This document shows positions 25,768 to 32,940 of a stretch of DNA of 34,547 nucleotides, one piece after another. Origin of the DNA: Christensenella sp. UBA7868 (GTDB lineage Bacteria; Bacillota; Clostridia; Christensenellales; UBA1242); NCBI GenBank assembly GCA_002501285.1, contig DLSG01000110.1, forward strand, positions 1 through 34,547. Direction: 5' to 3'. Numbering within the stretch: position 1 is the stretch's first letter; each line of letters opens with the position of its first letter. The notes under the pieces are model-generated. The model saw only the letters and a list, made by a program, of their open reading frames with translations. It searched no databases and was not told the origin of the DNA. A program made the translations under genes and the position numbers.

Positions 25768-26934
25768 CTATTTAGTAATTCCGCTAATTTTTGCTTGACC
25801 ACAAGGTTTAGAGCAAATTAAATCAGCATATTTAACAAGAGTAGCAGTATAAGCAGGATAACCAGGTTTTTGACGAATTATTTTTCCGCCTTCGTCTTCA
25901 AGCCATCTCCAATCACATAGTTGATGTAGTTCAAAATCTTTTGTAGAAAGCAAATACATAGTTCCATCAGCAACAAATCTATCATTAACAACAGGAATAC
26001 CGTTATAAGAAAGTGCTTTAAATCCTCCTTGTAAATCCATAACATCAATGTTACTTCTGCAAGCAGTTAATAATTTTTGATAAATTCTTCTAACATCGTT
26101 AGAACAAGTAATATAATCAACAACACTTCCGCCAATTTCATCAATATCGTCAATACAATTTTGCATTAAGTCTTCTGTAAGTTTTCCATCCGTTGCAGTT
26201 TTCTTAACAGGGCTCATCCAACTATAATCTGCTTTTGTTACGCCATAAAGAGAAGTGATAGAATCATCAAAAATTGCCCCAAGACCAGTAATTTCTTGAT
26301 TTAAACTATTTTGCATAGCAAGATAATAAGTATCATTTCCCATAGTGATTGAATTAGATTCACTTAAATAAACCTTTTTATTTGCTCTGTCTATTTTTGT
26401 TATTCTTGCAGTTAAACTAGCGGCAGAGTTTCCAGTTTTAAATAGTTGAACCATTTGTCCTTCCATTAAATTTTTAACGCTACCAACTGTAACATTATTT
26501 GCCGCAATTGCACTAACATCAGCAAGTTTACCAGTGCCATCACCAAATAGCATTCTAGAAAAGTTGAAGTTAGATGCTTTAATTAAGCCTTCCATTTCTG
26601 CATTTAATAAATTTACAAAAGCGCCTGCATTGCTTTCACTTGCTCTTATTGCTTTGTCGGAAATTTCAATTACGCCATACAAATTTTTTAAACTTGTAAC
26701 AAATTTAACATAATTGTTTCCCGCACTTTCTGGAAGGGCGCCAGTTTCAGTGCCAGCGCCAACACCACCATTAACACCAAAAGTTGTTAATTTAATAATT
26801 TCTTTGCCCCAAACATCATTGCTTGTTTGTTTAATTCTTGCTAAAAGCGGATTAGCCTTAATATTTAACGCTTCGCTAACAACATCAAGATAGGCATCTT
26901 TTAATGCATTTTGAGCATTATCAATAGTAACCAT
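25768..26934 (-). CDS. Major capsid protein (HK97 fold)
   Basis: A 388-residue protein that follows a scaffold gene. The N-terminus (IDNAQNALKDAYLDVVSEAL) is helical, then NPLLARIKQTSNDVWGKEII. The central part has the HK97-type E-loop/P-domain pattern (VTSLKNLYGVIEISDKAIRA; ALNAEMEGL-like helix; FNFSRMLFGDGTGKL). The C-terminal A-domain part includes CIDDIDEIGGSVVDYITCSN, GGFKALSYNGIPVVNDRFVA and TMYLLSTKDFELHQL. No protease gene is visible, so maturation by cleavage is uncertain. AAGGAGA precedes the ATG, 10 bases after the scaffold stop. It assembles the icosahedral head. Confidence 0.9.
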   Translation of the reverse strand: MVTIDNAQNALKDAYLDVVSEALNIKANPLLARIKQTSNDVWGKEIIKLTTFGVNGGVGAGTETGALPESAGNNYVKFVTSLKNLYGVIEISDKAIRASESNAGAFVNLLNAEMEGLIKASNFNFSRMLFGDGTGKLADVSAIAANNVTVGSVKNLMEGQMVQLFKTGNSAASLTARITKIDRANKKVYLSESNSITMGNDTYYLAMQNSLNQEITGLGAIFDDSITSLYGVTKADYSWMSPVKKTATDGKLTEDLMQNCIDDIDEIGGSVVDYITCSNDVRRIYQKLLTACRSNIDVMDLQGGFKALSYNGIPVVNDRFVADGTMYLLSTKDFELHQLCDWRWLEDEGGKIIRQKPGYPAYTATLVKYADLICSKPCGQAKISGITK

Positions 26935-26943
26935 AATTTCTCC

Positions 26944-27600
26944 TTATTTTTTCAAAATGTGCATTGCAAATTTTCCCGCCTCGGATAAATCTTTTGGCTT
27001 AAATTTGGGGCTAGAAACAACATTTGTTCCCACCCCGCCAGAAATTAATTGCACATTTTTTCCATTTTTCAAATTTAACAAATAATCTTCAATAATTTTG
27101 TTTTTAATTTTTTCATTGTTATAAACAAACTCGTTCAAAAATTCTTCGTCATTTGCTAATTGTTCTTTGGGCACAAAATTTTGTTTAAGCACCCTAGAGT
27201 ACGCAAGTTCCAAAGCATCATCTTTTTTAGCCAAATCTTCATCAGAAATTAAGATTTCAGCAATTTGTTTAACATAATTTTTGGCATTTTCATTTTGGGC
27301 TAAAAACTCGCCAGTTTTTTTAAGCCAATCTTCTCTTTCATATTGTGGCAGAACAGTTTCAGATTTTTCTTTATCTTCTTCTGTTTTATTGCCTGAAAGT
27401 GCACTCAACTTTTGACACTTTTTAGTAAATTCTTTTTCCAAATTTTCATAAGCCTTCAAAAGTTCTTCTGTGCTTTTAAATTTTGAAGAGCCAGTAAGCG
27501 ATAAATCGTCCGTTTCGTTTTTTTCTAATTTTTCATCAAGCGTTCCTGCTTTAAGGTTGACATTTTCGCTGTCTAGTTGTTCTCCAATGTTTTCTATCAT
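26944..27600 (-). CDS. Scaffolding protein
   Basis: A 218-residue acidic, helical protein with no membrane segment. The segment KSTEELLKAYENLEKEFTKK is typical of phage scaffold proteins, and a C-terminal basic helix (KFKPKDLSEAGKFAMHILKK) fits a capsid-binding tail as in P22 gp8-type scaffolds. The middle is Glu/Lys-rich coiled coil. It sits between portal and capsid genes, the usual position. AGGAG precedes the ATG, 11 bases after the portal stop. It is expected to direct head assembly and then leave the procapsid. Confidence 0.8.
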   Translation of the reverse strand: MIENIGEQLDSENVNLKAGTLDEKLEKNETDDLSLTGSSKFKSTEELLKAYENLEKEFTKKCQKLSALSGNKTEEDKEKSETVLPQYEREDWLKKTGEFLAQNENAKNYVKQIAEILISDEDLAKKDDALELAYSRVLKQNFVPKEQLANDEEFLNEFVYNNEKIKNKIIEDYLLNLKNGKNVQLISGGVGTNVVSSPKFKPKDLSEAGKFAMHILKK

Positions 27601-27611
27601 AATAAAATCTC

Positions 27612-29489
27612 CTAATTCAAAATTTCTTGTTGTTTTTCTTTTCTTAACAACTCTTTATGTTTTTCAATATGGCAAAGCATAACTTCTTTAATTTGTGGCA
27701 TAACTTTTTCCGCTTTCGCATATTCTTCGCCAAGCATAAAAGCGATATGTTCATCAATGTGAAGTTCATGATTGTCAATAACCAAAGGCTCGTCAATTTT
27801 AGCATTTTTAACCGCACTCAAATTTTCTTTTCCCGCCTTTTTCATGTGAAGTTCTTCAAGGTCATATTGATTATCCCACATACCAAATCCCAGCATTTCA
27901 AGAGTTTTTGCTTTAATTCTCGTTGTCAATTTGCCGTCCTCGTTAGAAAGCAAACCTTTTTCTAAAAGTTCAAAAATTAAACTGCGTTTTTGCGCTTTCG
28001 TTTCCCCAATTTCATTTTCAGTTTGAAACACAATATCATCACTAGAAATGTCACTATTTCCGAAATAAAACATTTCTATGCTTCCGTCTTTACCAATAAC
28101 TTTTGCTATTCTAACAGAATTTACAAATTGTTTATAAAGTCTTAAAATATTTGCAGCAATACATTTAATTGCAAACTTAATTTGGTCAGACGAAACATTT
28201 AATCTATTACTATCTTGTTCAAGTAAAAGTTCAAGAGTAACACCCGATAAATTGTTCTTATTAATGTTTTTAATCATTAAATCCGAAACCCCACTAATCG
28301 AGGTAAATTCTTCAAGCAACTTATCTTCTTCTTCCTTAAAATCAGAAGGGATTGTCCCATTATCCATAATTTTAGGAGCGTTACTTCCTTGCCTATACAC
28401 CAAAACCTTTCCTGGGCACAAACCTTCCTCTTCAAGATTTTCGCAGTCCACAGACCCATCTTCAACAGTCAAAATTCCCATCGAAAGCCTGTTTAAATAT
28501 TCGTGTTTACGATTTTTAACAGCGTTATAACTTCTTTGAACAGGAATAATTCTTTCAATTATGCTTGTTCCAAAAAAACAATTTGGTTTTTTAATTGAAA
28601 CTTGCTTAATAAATGGAAAACCTCTTTTACCATCTTCTCGGTTTACAAAAGGTAAAATTCCGTCATACACAAGCGTTTTCCCTGCAACAATAATTAACCT
28701 TCCGTCAGGATATTCGCTTGTTGGAGCAACATATTTTTCAATAACAAGAACTTGGTCATGTTTAATCATGCTTTTCATCTTGCTTTTTTCCACCATGCTT
28801 GTTTCTACATCATCTAAACTAAACACATCAATATCGCTTCCCAGTTCTTCCACGCCCCAAATTTTCTTAACCACATCTTGATGATAACTTTTTGCATGAA
28901 TAATACTCATACAATCATCAACATTTTCATAACTTGTGCTGTCTGGAAAAATTTCAAACGGCGAAACAACTTCTACATCAACATCACCTTCAAAAACATC
29001 TTCGCCGTCAACCACGCCAACTTTCTTGCCTTTTTGGCTGTTCCAAAACACTTTGTAAATTCCTGTTCCACAAATTTCACTAAAATGAGTGCAACTAGCA
29101 ATCTTGTCACTAATATTCAATTTGTGATAAACACAGTTAATCAAGTTTTTCGACACCTTCGCAGTAGAAATATCTTCTTCGCTATTGGTCGCTGGAACAA
29201 CACTCATTGCTGGTCTAATTTGTCCAAGTTTAGCAATTCTACTTTCAACAACTGGCGCAATATGGTTAAAAACTTCTCTTTCTTGCCAAAAATATTGTTT
29301 ATCAAAATCTTCAACATCGCTTCTAACAACCATACAATACTGGTCGCCATACAAAAAGTTCATATTTAAAATCCACTGGGCTTCAATCGGTTTTCGTTCA
29401 AGTTGTCTTGCTTTAAAATCTTCAATAGTTTCTTTAACCAAGTTTTCTTTATACTTATCAACAACTTTTTTAGAAATCTTATTTTTCAT
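27612..29489 (-). CDS. P22-type portal protein
   Basis: A 625-residue portal. Length and motifs match the large podoviral (P22-like) portal group, not the smaller HK97 type. Visible parts are the N-terminal VKETIEDFKARQLERKPIEA, then QWILNMNFLYGDQY; WQEREVFNHIAPVVESRIAK; LINCVYHKL; HFSEICGTGIYKVFW; and VSPFEIFPDSTSY. The crown side has RSYNAVKNRKHEYLNRLSMG, and a helical stem region contains TLELLLEQDSNRLN. A long C-terminal helix (HIAFMLGEEYAKAEKVMPQI) could be a barrel. AGGAG precedes the ATG, 8 bases after the small-terminase stop. The dodecamer would sit at one head vertex as the DNA channel. Confidence 0.92.
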   Translation of the reverse strand: MKNKISKKVVDKYKENLVKETIEDFKARQLERKPIEAQWILNMNFLYGDQYCMVVRSDVEDFDKQYFWQEREVFNHIAPVVESRIAKLGQIRPAMSVVPATNSEEDISTAKVSKNLINCVYHKLNISDKIASCTHFSEICGTGIYKVFWNSQKGKKVGVVDGEDVFEGDVDVEVVSPFEIFPDSTSYENVDDCMSIIHAKSYHQDVVKKIWGVEELGSDIDVFSLDDVETSMVEKSKMKSMIKHDQVLVIEKYVAPTSEYPDGRLIIVAGKTLVYDGILPFVNREDGKRGFPFIKQVSIKKPNCFFGTSIIERIIPVQRSYNAVKNRKHEYLNRLSMGILTVEDGSVDCENLEEEGLCPGKVLVYRQGSNAPKIMDNGTIPSDFKEEEDKLLEEFTSISGVSDLMIKNINKNNLSGVTLELLLEQDSNRLNVSSDQIKFAIKCIAANILRLYKQFVNSVRIAKVIGKDGSIEMFYFGNSDISSDDIVFQTENEIGETKAQKRSLIFELLEKGLLSNEDGKLTTRIKAKTLEMLGFGMWDNQYDLEELHMKKAGKENLSAVKNAKIDEPLVIDNHELHIDEHIAFMLGEEYAKAEKVMPQIKEVMLCHIEKHKELLRKEKQQEILN

Positions 29490-29497
29490 ATTTTCTC

Positions 29498-29800
29498 CTA
29501 AATTTTATTTTCTTCTTTAAGTTTTTCAATCAATTTATCTCTTTCAATTAAAAGTTCTTCATCGGTCATTTCAGTCAGTTCACTTTCTTTAAAGCCTGCT
29601 TGCATTTCAAGCAAAACTTTAACCGCACTAATATCTGGTGGAATATTTTTTTTCGTAACTTTACGTTTCGTTAAAACCATCTTGCCCTCTTCTTCTTTGC
29701 AAAATTCTTCCGTCACTTCCTTGTTTAAATATCCAAGAGCCCGTTTTATTAACGCTTTATTAAGTTTTTTGTTATATTCTTCTTTTTCCATATCTTTCAT
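29498..29800 (-). CDS. Small terminase-like protein
   Basis: A 100-residue protein. The sequence LNKALIKRALGYLNKEVTEE, then KMVLTKRKVTKKNIPPDISAVKVLLEMQ matches a segment common in phage small terminases of Bacillota (a helix, KRALGY, EVTEE, then KVTxKxxPPDxxAxxxxL). It lacks an obvious N-terminal helix-turn-helix, so it may be only the oligomerisation core. It starts inside the end of terL with an AAAGG site 6 bases before the ATG and a 29-base overlap. Small terminase downstream of the large subunit reverses the usual order. It would recognise DNA for packaging with the large subunit. Confidence 0.65.
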   Translation of the reverse strand: MKDMEKEEYNKKLNKALIKRALGYLNKEVTEEFCKEEEGKMVLTKRKVTKKNIPPDISAVKVLLEMQAGFKESELTEMTDEELLIERDKLIEKLKEENKI

Positions 29801-31211
29801 TTTTTGCCTTTCTAAATAATCTTTCTTTATCTTTTTGAATACTGTTTTTTGTGGTTTTTAAATGGTTTTCTGGGTTACTCATAACATAATATCGAAGTTC
29901 GTCCATAGCATGGTCATCTTTTTTAATCGGGCAATCACCATTTCCCCAAAAATAGCCTTTAATTTCTCTAATCATATTTACGCAGTTTTTAAAAATGTAA
30001 AGTTTTCTTTCGCCCATGCTATTACAAATTAAACTTTTAACCCTGTTTATCCCACTAAATAAATCTTTATTAACATTCGTATTTACACAAATTCCATAAT
30101 CATAAAACAGTTGAGCCACACTTTTTTGACACGCAAGTGTCGTTTGATTTGCCGCACTATCAATTAATGCTGAAAGTTTTCCATTTCCAAGTCTTGGCCA
30201 GTTTAACCTATCCGCAATTTCCAAAATTTTTTTACTATGATATTCCATATCCTTGTCCGCCTGATAATGTTCGTCAATAACATAAATATTTCCGTCAAAG
30301 TCAACCGCATAAAAATGACAAGAAAGCGGATTTCTAAAACCTGGGTCAATACTTATATTGTCATACCATTCTTTTGGACAATCAAATGGTTCAATAACAT
30401 TAATTCTTTCATCAAAATTATTGTAAACAAGCCCGCCACTAAAACTAAATTTCCCGTCACATCTACTTTCAAGTTCGTCACTACTCATAGTCTTTTTTAA
30501 TGCATCAATTTCTTTCGAATCTAAAAACGGATTATCTTTCCAACTTAAAAATTCGCACCAAACTTCATCATCTTGATTTTCATTCAAATAAATTGTGTTA
30601 TAAACCCAAGTCAGCCCTTTAAGCGGTGTCATAGTCCCAAAAATTTCTCCACACTTATCAATAACTCTCATCTTACATTCAATATAAATATCTTGCGGAG
30701 GTTCTTCATCAAACCACACAAAATCTAAACTTGTTCCCTGAAATTTTTCTCTTCCCTGGTCACAACTTTTAAAACCAATCGTGCTAATCCCACCAAACAC
30801 ATTTTTAATTAAAATCTTATCAATAACGCCACATTCCAAACTATCTTTTCTGCCACTTATCATCACAATATCTTCAATCCAGTCGGGGTTTAAATAATGC
30901 AAAATTTTGCTTTGAGCAACATCTCTTTGAACTTGCGTAGATAAACTAACAACCCAGCCCTTAACATTCGGTTTATTTTGCTTATATGGGTGAATACCCC
31001 TTGCCAAATAAATTGCTTCGACGGCTCCACATTCGGTTTTGCCCGTTCGGTTCCCGCCAAACACCCACCTGTTTTTTTTGTTACATTTATGAAACAACAC
31101 TTGTTTTTCATGAATTTTTTCACCCGTGTTATACGAAAAAATTTTATTATTTTCTTTTCGCCTTAAAATTTCCTTGTCAATCAAATTAAGTTTTTCTATA
31201 AGTTCTTTCAT
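29772..31211 (-). CDS. terL: Terminase large subunit
   Basis: A 479-residue DNA-packaging motor. Walker A is FGGNRTGKTE (about residues 51-60). Walker B is LDFVWFDEEPP (about 162-172) with catalytic acidic residues Asp168-Glu169. The coupling motif follows as TMTPLKG. The C-terminal nuclease keeps acidic residues in ISIDPGFRNP (Asp289), SALIDSA (Asp351) and DDHAMDELRYY (Asp437). GGGGAAG precedes the ATG. It is the first structural-block gene; the 101-base gap to the divergent SH3-like gene must hold its promoter, but only a weak TATAAT (31276-31281, read leftward) is seen. All active residues are kept, so it is probably functional. Confidence 0.95.
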   Translation of the reverse strand: MKELIEKLNLIDKEILRRKENNKIFSYNTGEKIHEKQVLFHKCNKKNRWVFGGNRTGKTECGAVEAIYLARGIHPYKQNKPNVKGWVVSLSTQVQRDVAQSKILHYLNPDWIEDIVMISGRKDSLECGVIDKILIKNVFGGISTIGFKSCDQGREKFQGTSLDFVWFDEEPPQDIYIECKMRVIDKCGEIFGTMTPLKGLTWVYNTIYLNENQDDEVWCEFLSWKDNPFLDSKEIDALKKTMSSDELESRCDGKFSFSGGLVYNNFDERINVIEPFDCPKEWYDNISIDPGFRNPLSCHFYAVDFDGNIYVIDEHYQADKDMEYHSKKILEIADRLNWPRLGNGKLSALIDSAANQTTLACQKSVAQLFYDYGICVNTNVNKDLFSGINRVKSLICNSMGERKLYIFKNCVNMIREIKGYFWGNGDCPIKKDDHAMDELRYYVMSNPENHLKTTKNSIQKDKERLFRKAKNERYGKRRI

Positions 31212-31247
31212 ATCTTCCCCACAGTTCTTAATGTTAGCCTTAAATTT

Positions 31248-31275
31248 TTGGCTATAAAAATTAAAATTGTATAAA
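31248..31275 (+). promoter_or_regulatory. Candidate promoter of the SH3-like gene
   Basis: TTGGCT (31248-31253) and TATAAA (31270-31275) are separated by 16 bases. They lie 38 bases before the TTG start at 31313. The match is moderate in very A+T-rich sequence. Confidence 0.4.
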
Positions 31276-31312
31276 ATTATATTTATCGCAATATTATTAT
31301 TAAGAGGATAAT

Positions 31313-32044
31313 TTGAAAAAACATCTTATAGTTTTATGTTTAATACTTTATGTTATAGTTGGCGGAATTTTGCTTTCAAAATCCGAAAACCAACTATTTT
31401 TAGCCAGTGCAAATCAAGACAAACCCATTTATGCTAAAATTTCAGTTATAAACACGCCTCTTTTAAAAACTCCTTCAAACATTGAAGATTATTCAAATGT
31501 ATATTTTTTGCTTGAAGAAACCTATTTTGTCAAAATTCTTTCAAAAATTAATTCAAATTTTTATTATGTCGATTACAATGATATTCACGGTTATGTAAAT
31601 TCGGCAAAACTAACACTTGTCAACGAGCAAATTGAAAACCCGTTCTTAACAAACATAAAATTTAAAATTTCAAAAGAATGTTATTTGTTTTCCGAACCTA
31701 AAAATCTTGAAAAAAATCAAATTCAAAAACTTTCTCTCGACACAAATGTCACTTTTATAGGGAAAATTTTTTCAGACGAAATCTTCAAAAACAGCGGAAA
31801 CGAATGGTATTACAGCAAAGTTTCCACTCCTAGTGGCGACATTTACGGTTATATTCACAGTGCAAACACTTCGAATTTATCTCCAATAGATAAAAATAAC
31901 GAATACTCAACAACTCTCATTTCTTCCGAGCAAAACTCTCTTTTAAATTTAAGCGTAAAAACTCAATCAATAGTAATAACAATAATAAGCATTCCAATAA
32001 TTTTTTTACTTTTTATATTTTTAAAAGGTTTTAAAAAAGTTTAA
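31313..32044 (+). CDS. Membrane-anchored SH3-like domain protein
   Basis: A 243-residue protein starting at a TTG codon, preceded by AAGAGG. Residues 4-23 form a signal or anchor, and 217-238 a C-terminal membrane helix followed by KGFKKV, giving an outside domain tethered at its end. Two SH3-like units are visible: about residues 40-105 (YYVDYNDIHGYVNSAKL) and 115-190 (NEWYYSKVS, then GDIYGYIHSAN). No amidase, lysozyme or peptidase domain is present, so it is not an endolysin. The gene is opposite in strand to the virion block, lies between the regulator and terL, and overlaps the regulator stop by 4 bases. The architecture echoes the gene at 32941; they may be paralogues. Confidence 0.75.
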   Translation: MKKHLIVLCLILYVIVGGILLSKSENQLFLASANQDKPIYAKISVINTPLLKTPSNIEDYSNVYFLLEETYFVKILSKINSNFYYVDYNDIHGYVNSAKLTLVNEQIENPFLTNIKFKISKECYLFSEPKNLEKNQIQKLSLDTNVTFIGKIFSDEIFKNSGNEWYYSKVSTPSGDIYGYIHSANTSNLSPIDKNNEYSTTLISSEQNSLLNLSVKTQSIVITIISIPIIFLLFIFLKGFKKV

Positions 32045-32595
32045 ACATAGCCAAATTTTTTGTTTACTGCCAAATTATGAACTGCCAAACTAAAAATACT
32101 TGAATTAGAAATATCTGGTTCAGCCTTTTTAGAAATTTCTTTTTCATAATACTCATTAAATAAAAACAAAATCCATTTTTCGTTTTTAATAAGTTTAATT
32201 ATTTTGTTTTCGTCATATCCAAAGGTTAAAAGATTAGAAGCAAATCCACAAATTGCCTCATTGTATTTTCTATAATAAGTACGTCTTTTTAAATCAAGCG
32301 CCTTCATTACCATATCGTGCGACATTTTGTCCACAAACCTAAGTGTTAAAATTTTACATTCTGTATCATCAAGCGAAAGTAACATTTTTTCAATTAAAAC
32401 CTTAATATTAACAAGCGTTACTTTCCTATCTGTAATATTAATAATTCTCTGCATTTCTCTAAAAGTGTTGTCAAACCCATAAAAATTACAACTATTTAAT
32501 GCAAAATTCTCCACAATTTTGTCAATTTCATTTGTTAAACTAAACAAACAATCATAAACATTAAGCAATGTTTTGCTCCAAACTTTTAATCTCAT
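32041..32595 (-). CDS. Sigma-4-like HTH regulator of the phage block
   Basis: A 184-residue protein. The start is the ATG at 32595, preceded by AGGAGGG; a longer frame begins at 32640 but has no ribosome site and lies at the expected transcription start. An N-terminal helical region is followed by a sigma-region-4-like helix-turn-helix (about residues 75-120): LSLDDTECKILTLRFVDKMS, then HDMVMKALDLKRRTYYRKYN, as in small phage late-gene regulators of the ArpU/sigma-like group. It is near the terminase, the expected position for such a regulator. It probably activates the virion genes, but no direct target site is proven. Confidence 0.8.
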   Translation of the reverse strand: MRLKVWSKTLLNVYDCLFSLTNEIDKIVENFALNSCNFYGFDNTFREMQRIINITDRKVTLVNIKVLIEKMLLSLDDTECKILTLRFVDKMSHDMVMKALDLKRRTYYRKYNEAICGFASNLLTFGYDENKIIKLIKNEKWILFLFNEYYEKEISKKAEPDISNSSIFSLAVHNLAVNKKFGYV

Positions 32596-32646
32596 AAACC
32601 CTCCTAATAGTGCGATTAAACAGGCATTTTTTTGCCTCACACAACA

Positions 32647-32676
32647 ATTATAAGGTATGAAATTTTACAAAGTCAA
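32647..32676 (-). promoter_or_regulatory. Promoter of the sigma-4-like regulator
   Basis: On the minus strand TTGACT (32671-32676) and TATAAT (32647-32652) are separated by 18 bases. Transcription would start near 32640 and leave a leader of about 45 bases before the AGGAGGG site. This supports the shorter start at 32595. Confidence 0.65.
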
Positions 32677-32691
32677 AGTTTAGTGCCAAAA

Positions 32692-32721
32692 TTTTGTAAA
32701 AAATTACATTTTTTTACAAAA
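32692..32721. repeat. Perfect 12-bp inverted repeat upstream of the regulator promoter
   Basis: TTTTGTAAAAAA and TTTTTTACAAAA are separated by 6 bases. A further TTTTACAAA lies at 32663-32671, inside the regulator promoter spacer. Three related sites in 60 bases of the 345-base gap between the divergent genes suggest an operator, though A+T-richness makes chance matches likely. Confidence 0.45.
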
Positions 32722-32925
32722 ACCCACATAAATCGACATTTCAGTATATTTAAAGTATAAAAAACCCTTTTGTTCAACACTTTCTAAAATAATTTACGCA
32801 GTATCGCATTACATTACTTTTCTAGCAAAGAAATTAATCATATAATTTTAAAAACAATAAAACTCGTTTATAAAATTAATAATTTTGTCAAAATTTAAAA
32901 ATATATATACATTTATTAAACTTTT

Positions 32926-32934
32926 TGGTATAAT
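32926..32934 (+). promoter_or_regulatory. Extended -10 promoter, predicted leaderless
   Basis: TGG followed by TATAAT (32929-32934) lies 6 bases before the ATG at 32941. The transcript should begin at or near the start codon. No Shine-Dalgarno site is present. Confidence 0.55.
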
Positions 32935-32940
32935 AAATGT

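Larger units (their letters stand above)
22442..32640 (-). mobile_element. Podovirus-type virion and packaging block without integration or replication genes
   Basis: Ten kilobases hold a regulator, large terminase, small-terminase-like protein, P22-type portal, scaffold, capsid, two head-completion candidates, a tail-hub candidate, a coiled-coil protein and two holin-like proteins, nearly all leftward and with gaps of 0-70 bases. No integrase, excisionase, replication protein, tape measure, tail fibre or lysin is seen. No att-like direct repeat or tRNA flanks it. It may be a prophage remnant, a satellite, or a domesticated gene-transfer-agent-like locus. Confidence 0.75.

Noticed and set aside
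28878..29369. A 163-codon plus-strand open frame opposite the portal gene
   Set aside because: It lies wholly antisense to a convincing portal gene, has an odd Asn/Phe/Thr composition, and no promoter or ribosome site.
31313..32044. The SH3-like protein as the missing endolysin
   Set aside because: It has only SH3-like units and a C-terminal membrane anchor; no amidase, lysozyme or peptidase motifs are present.
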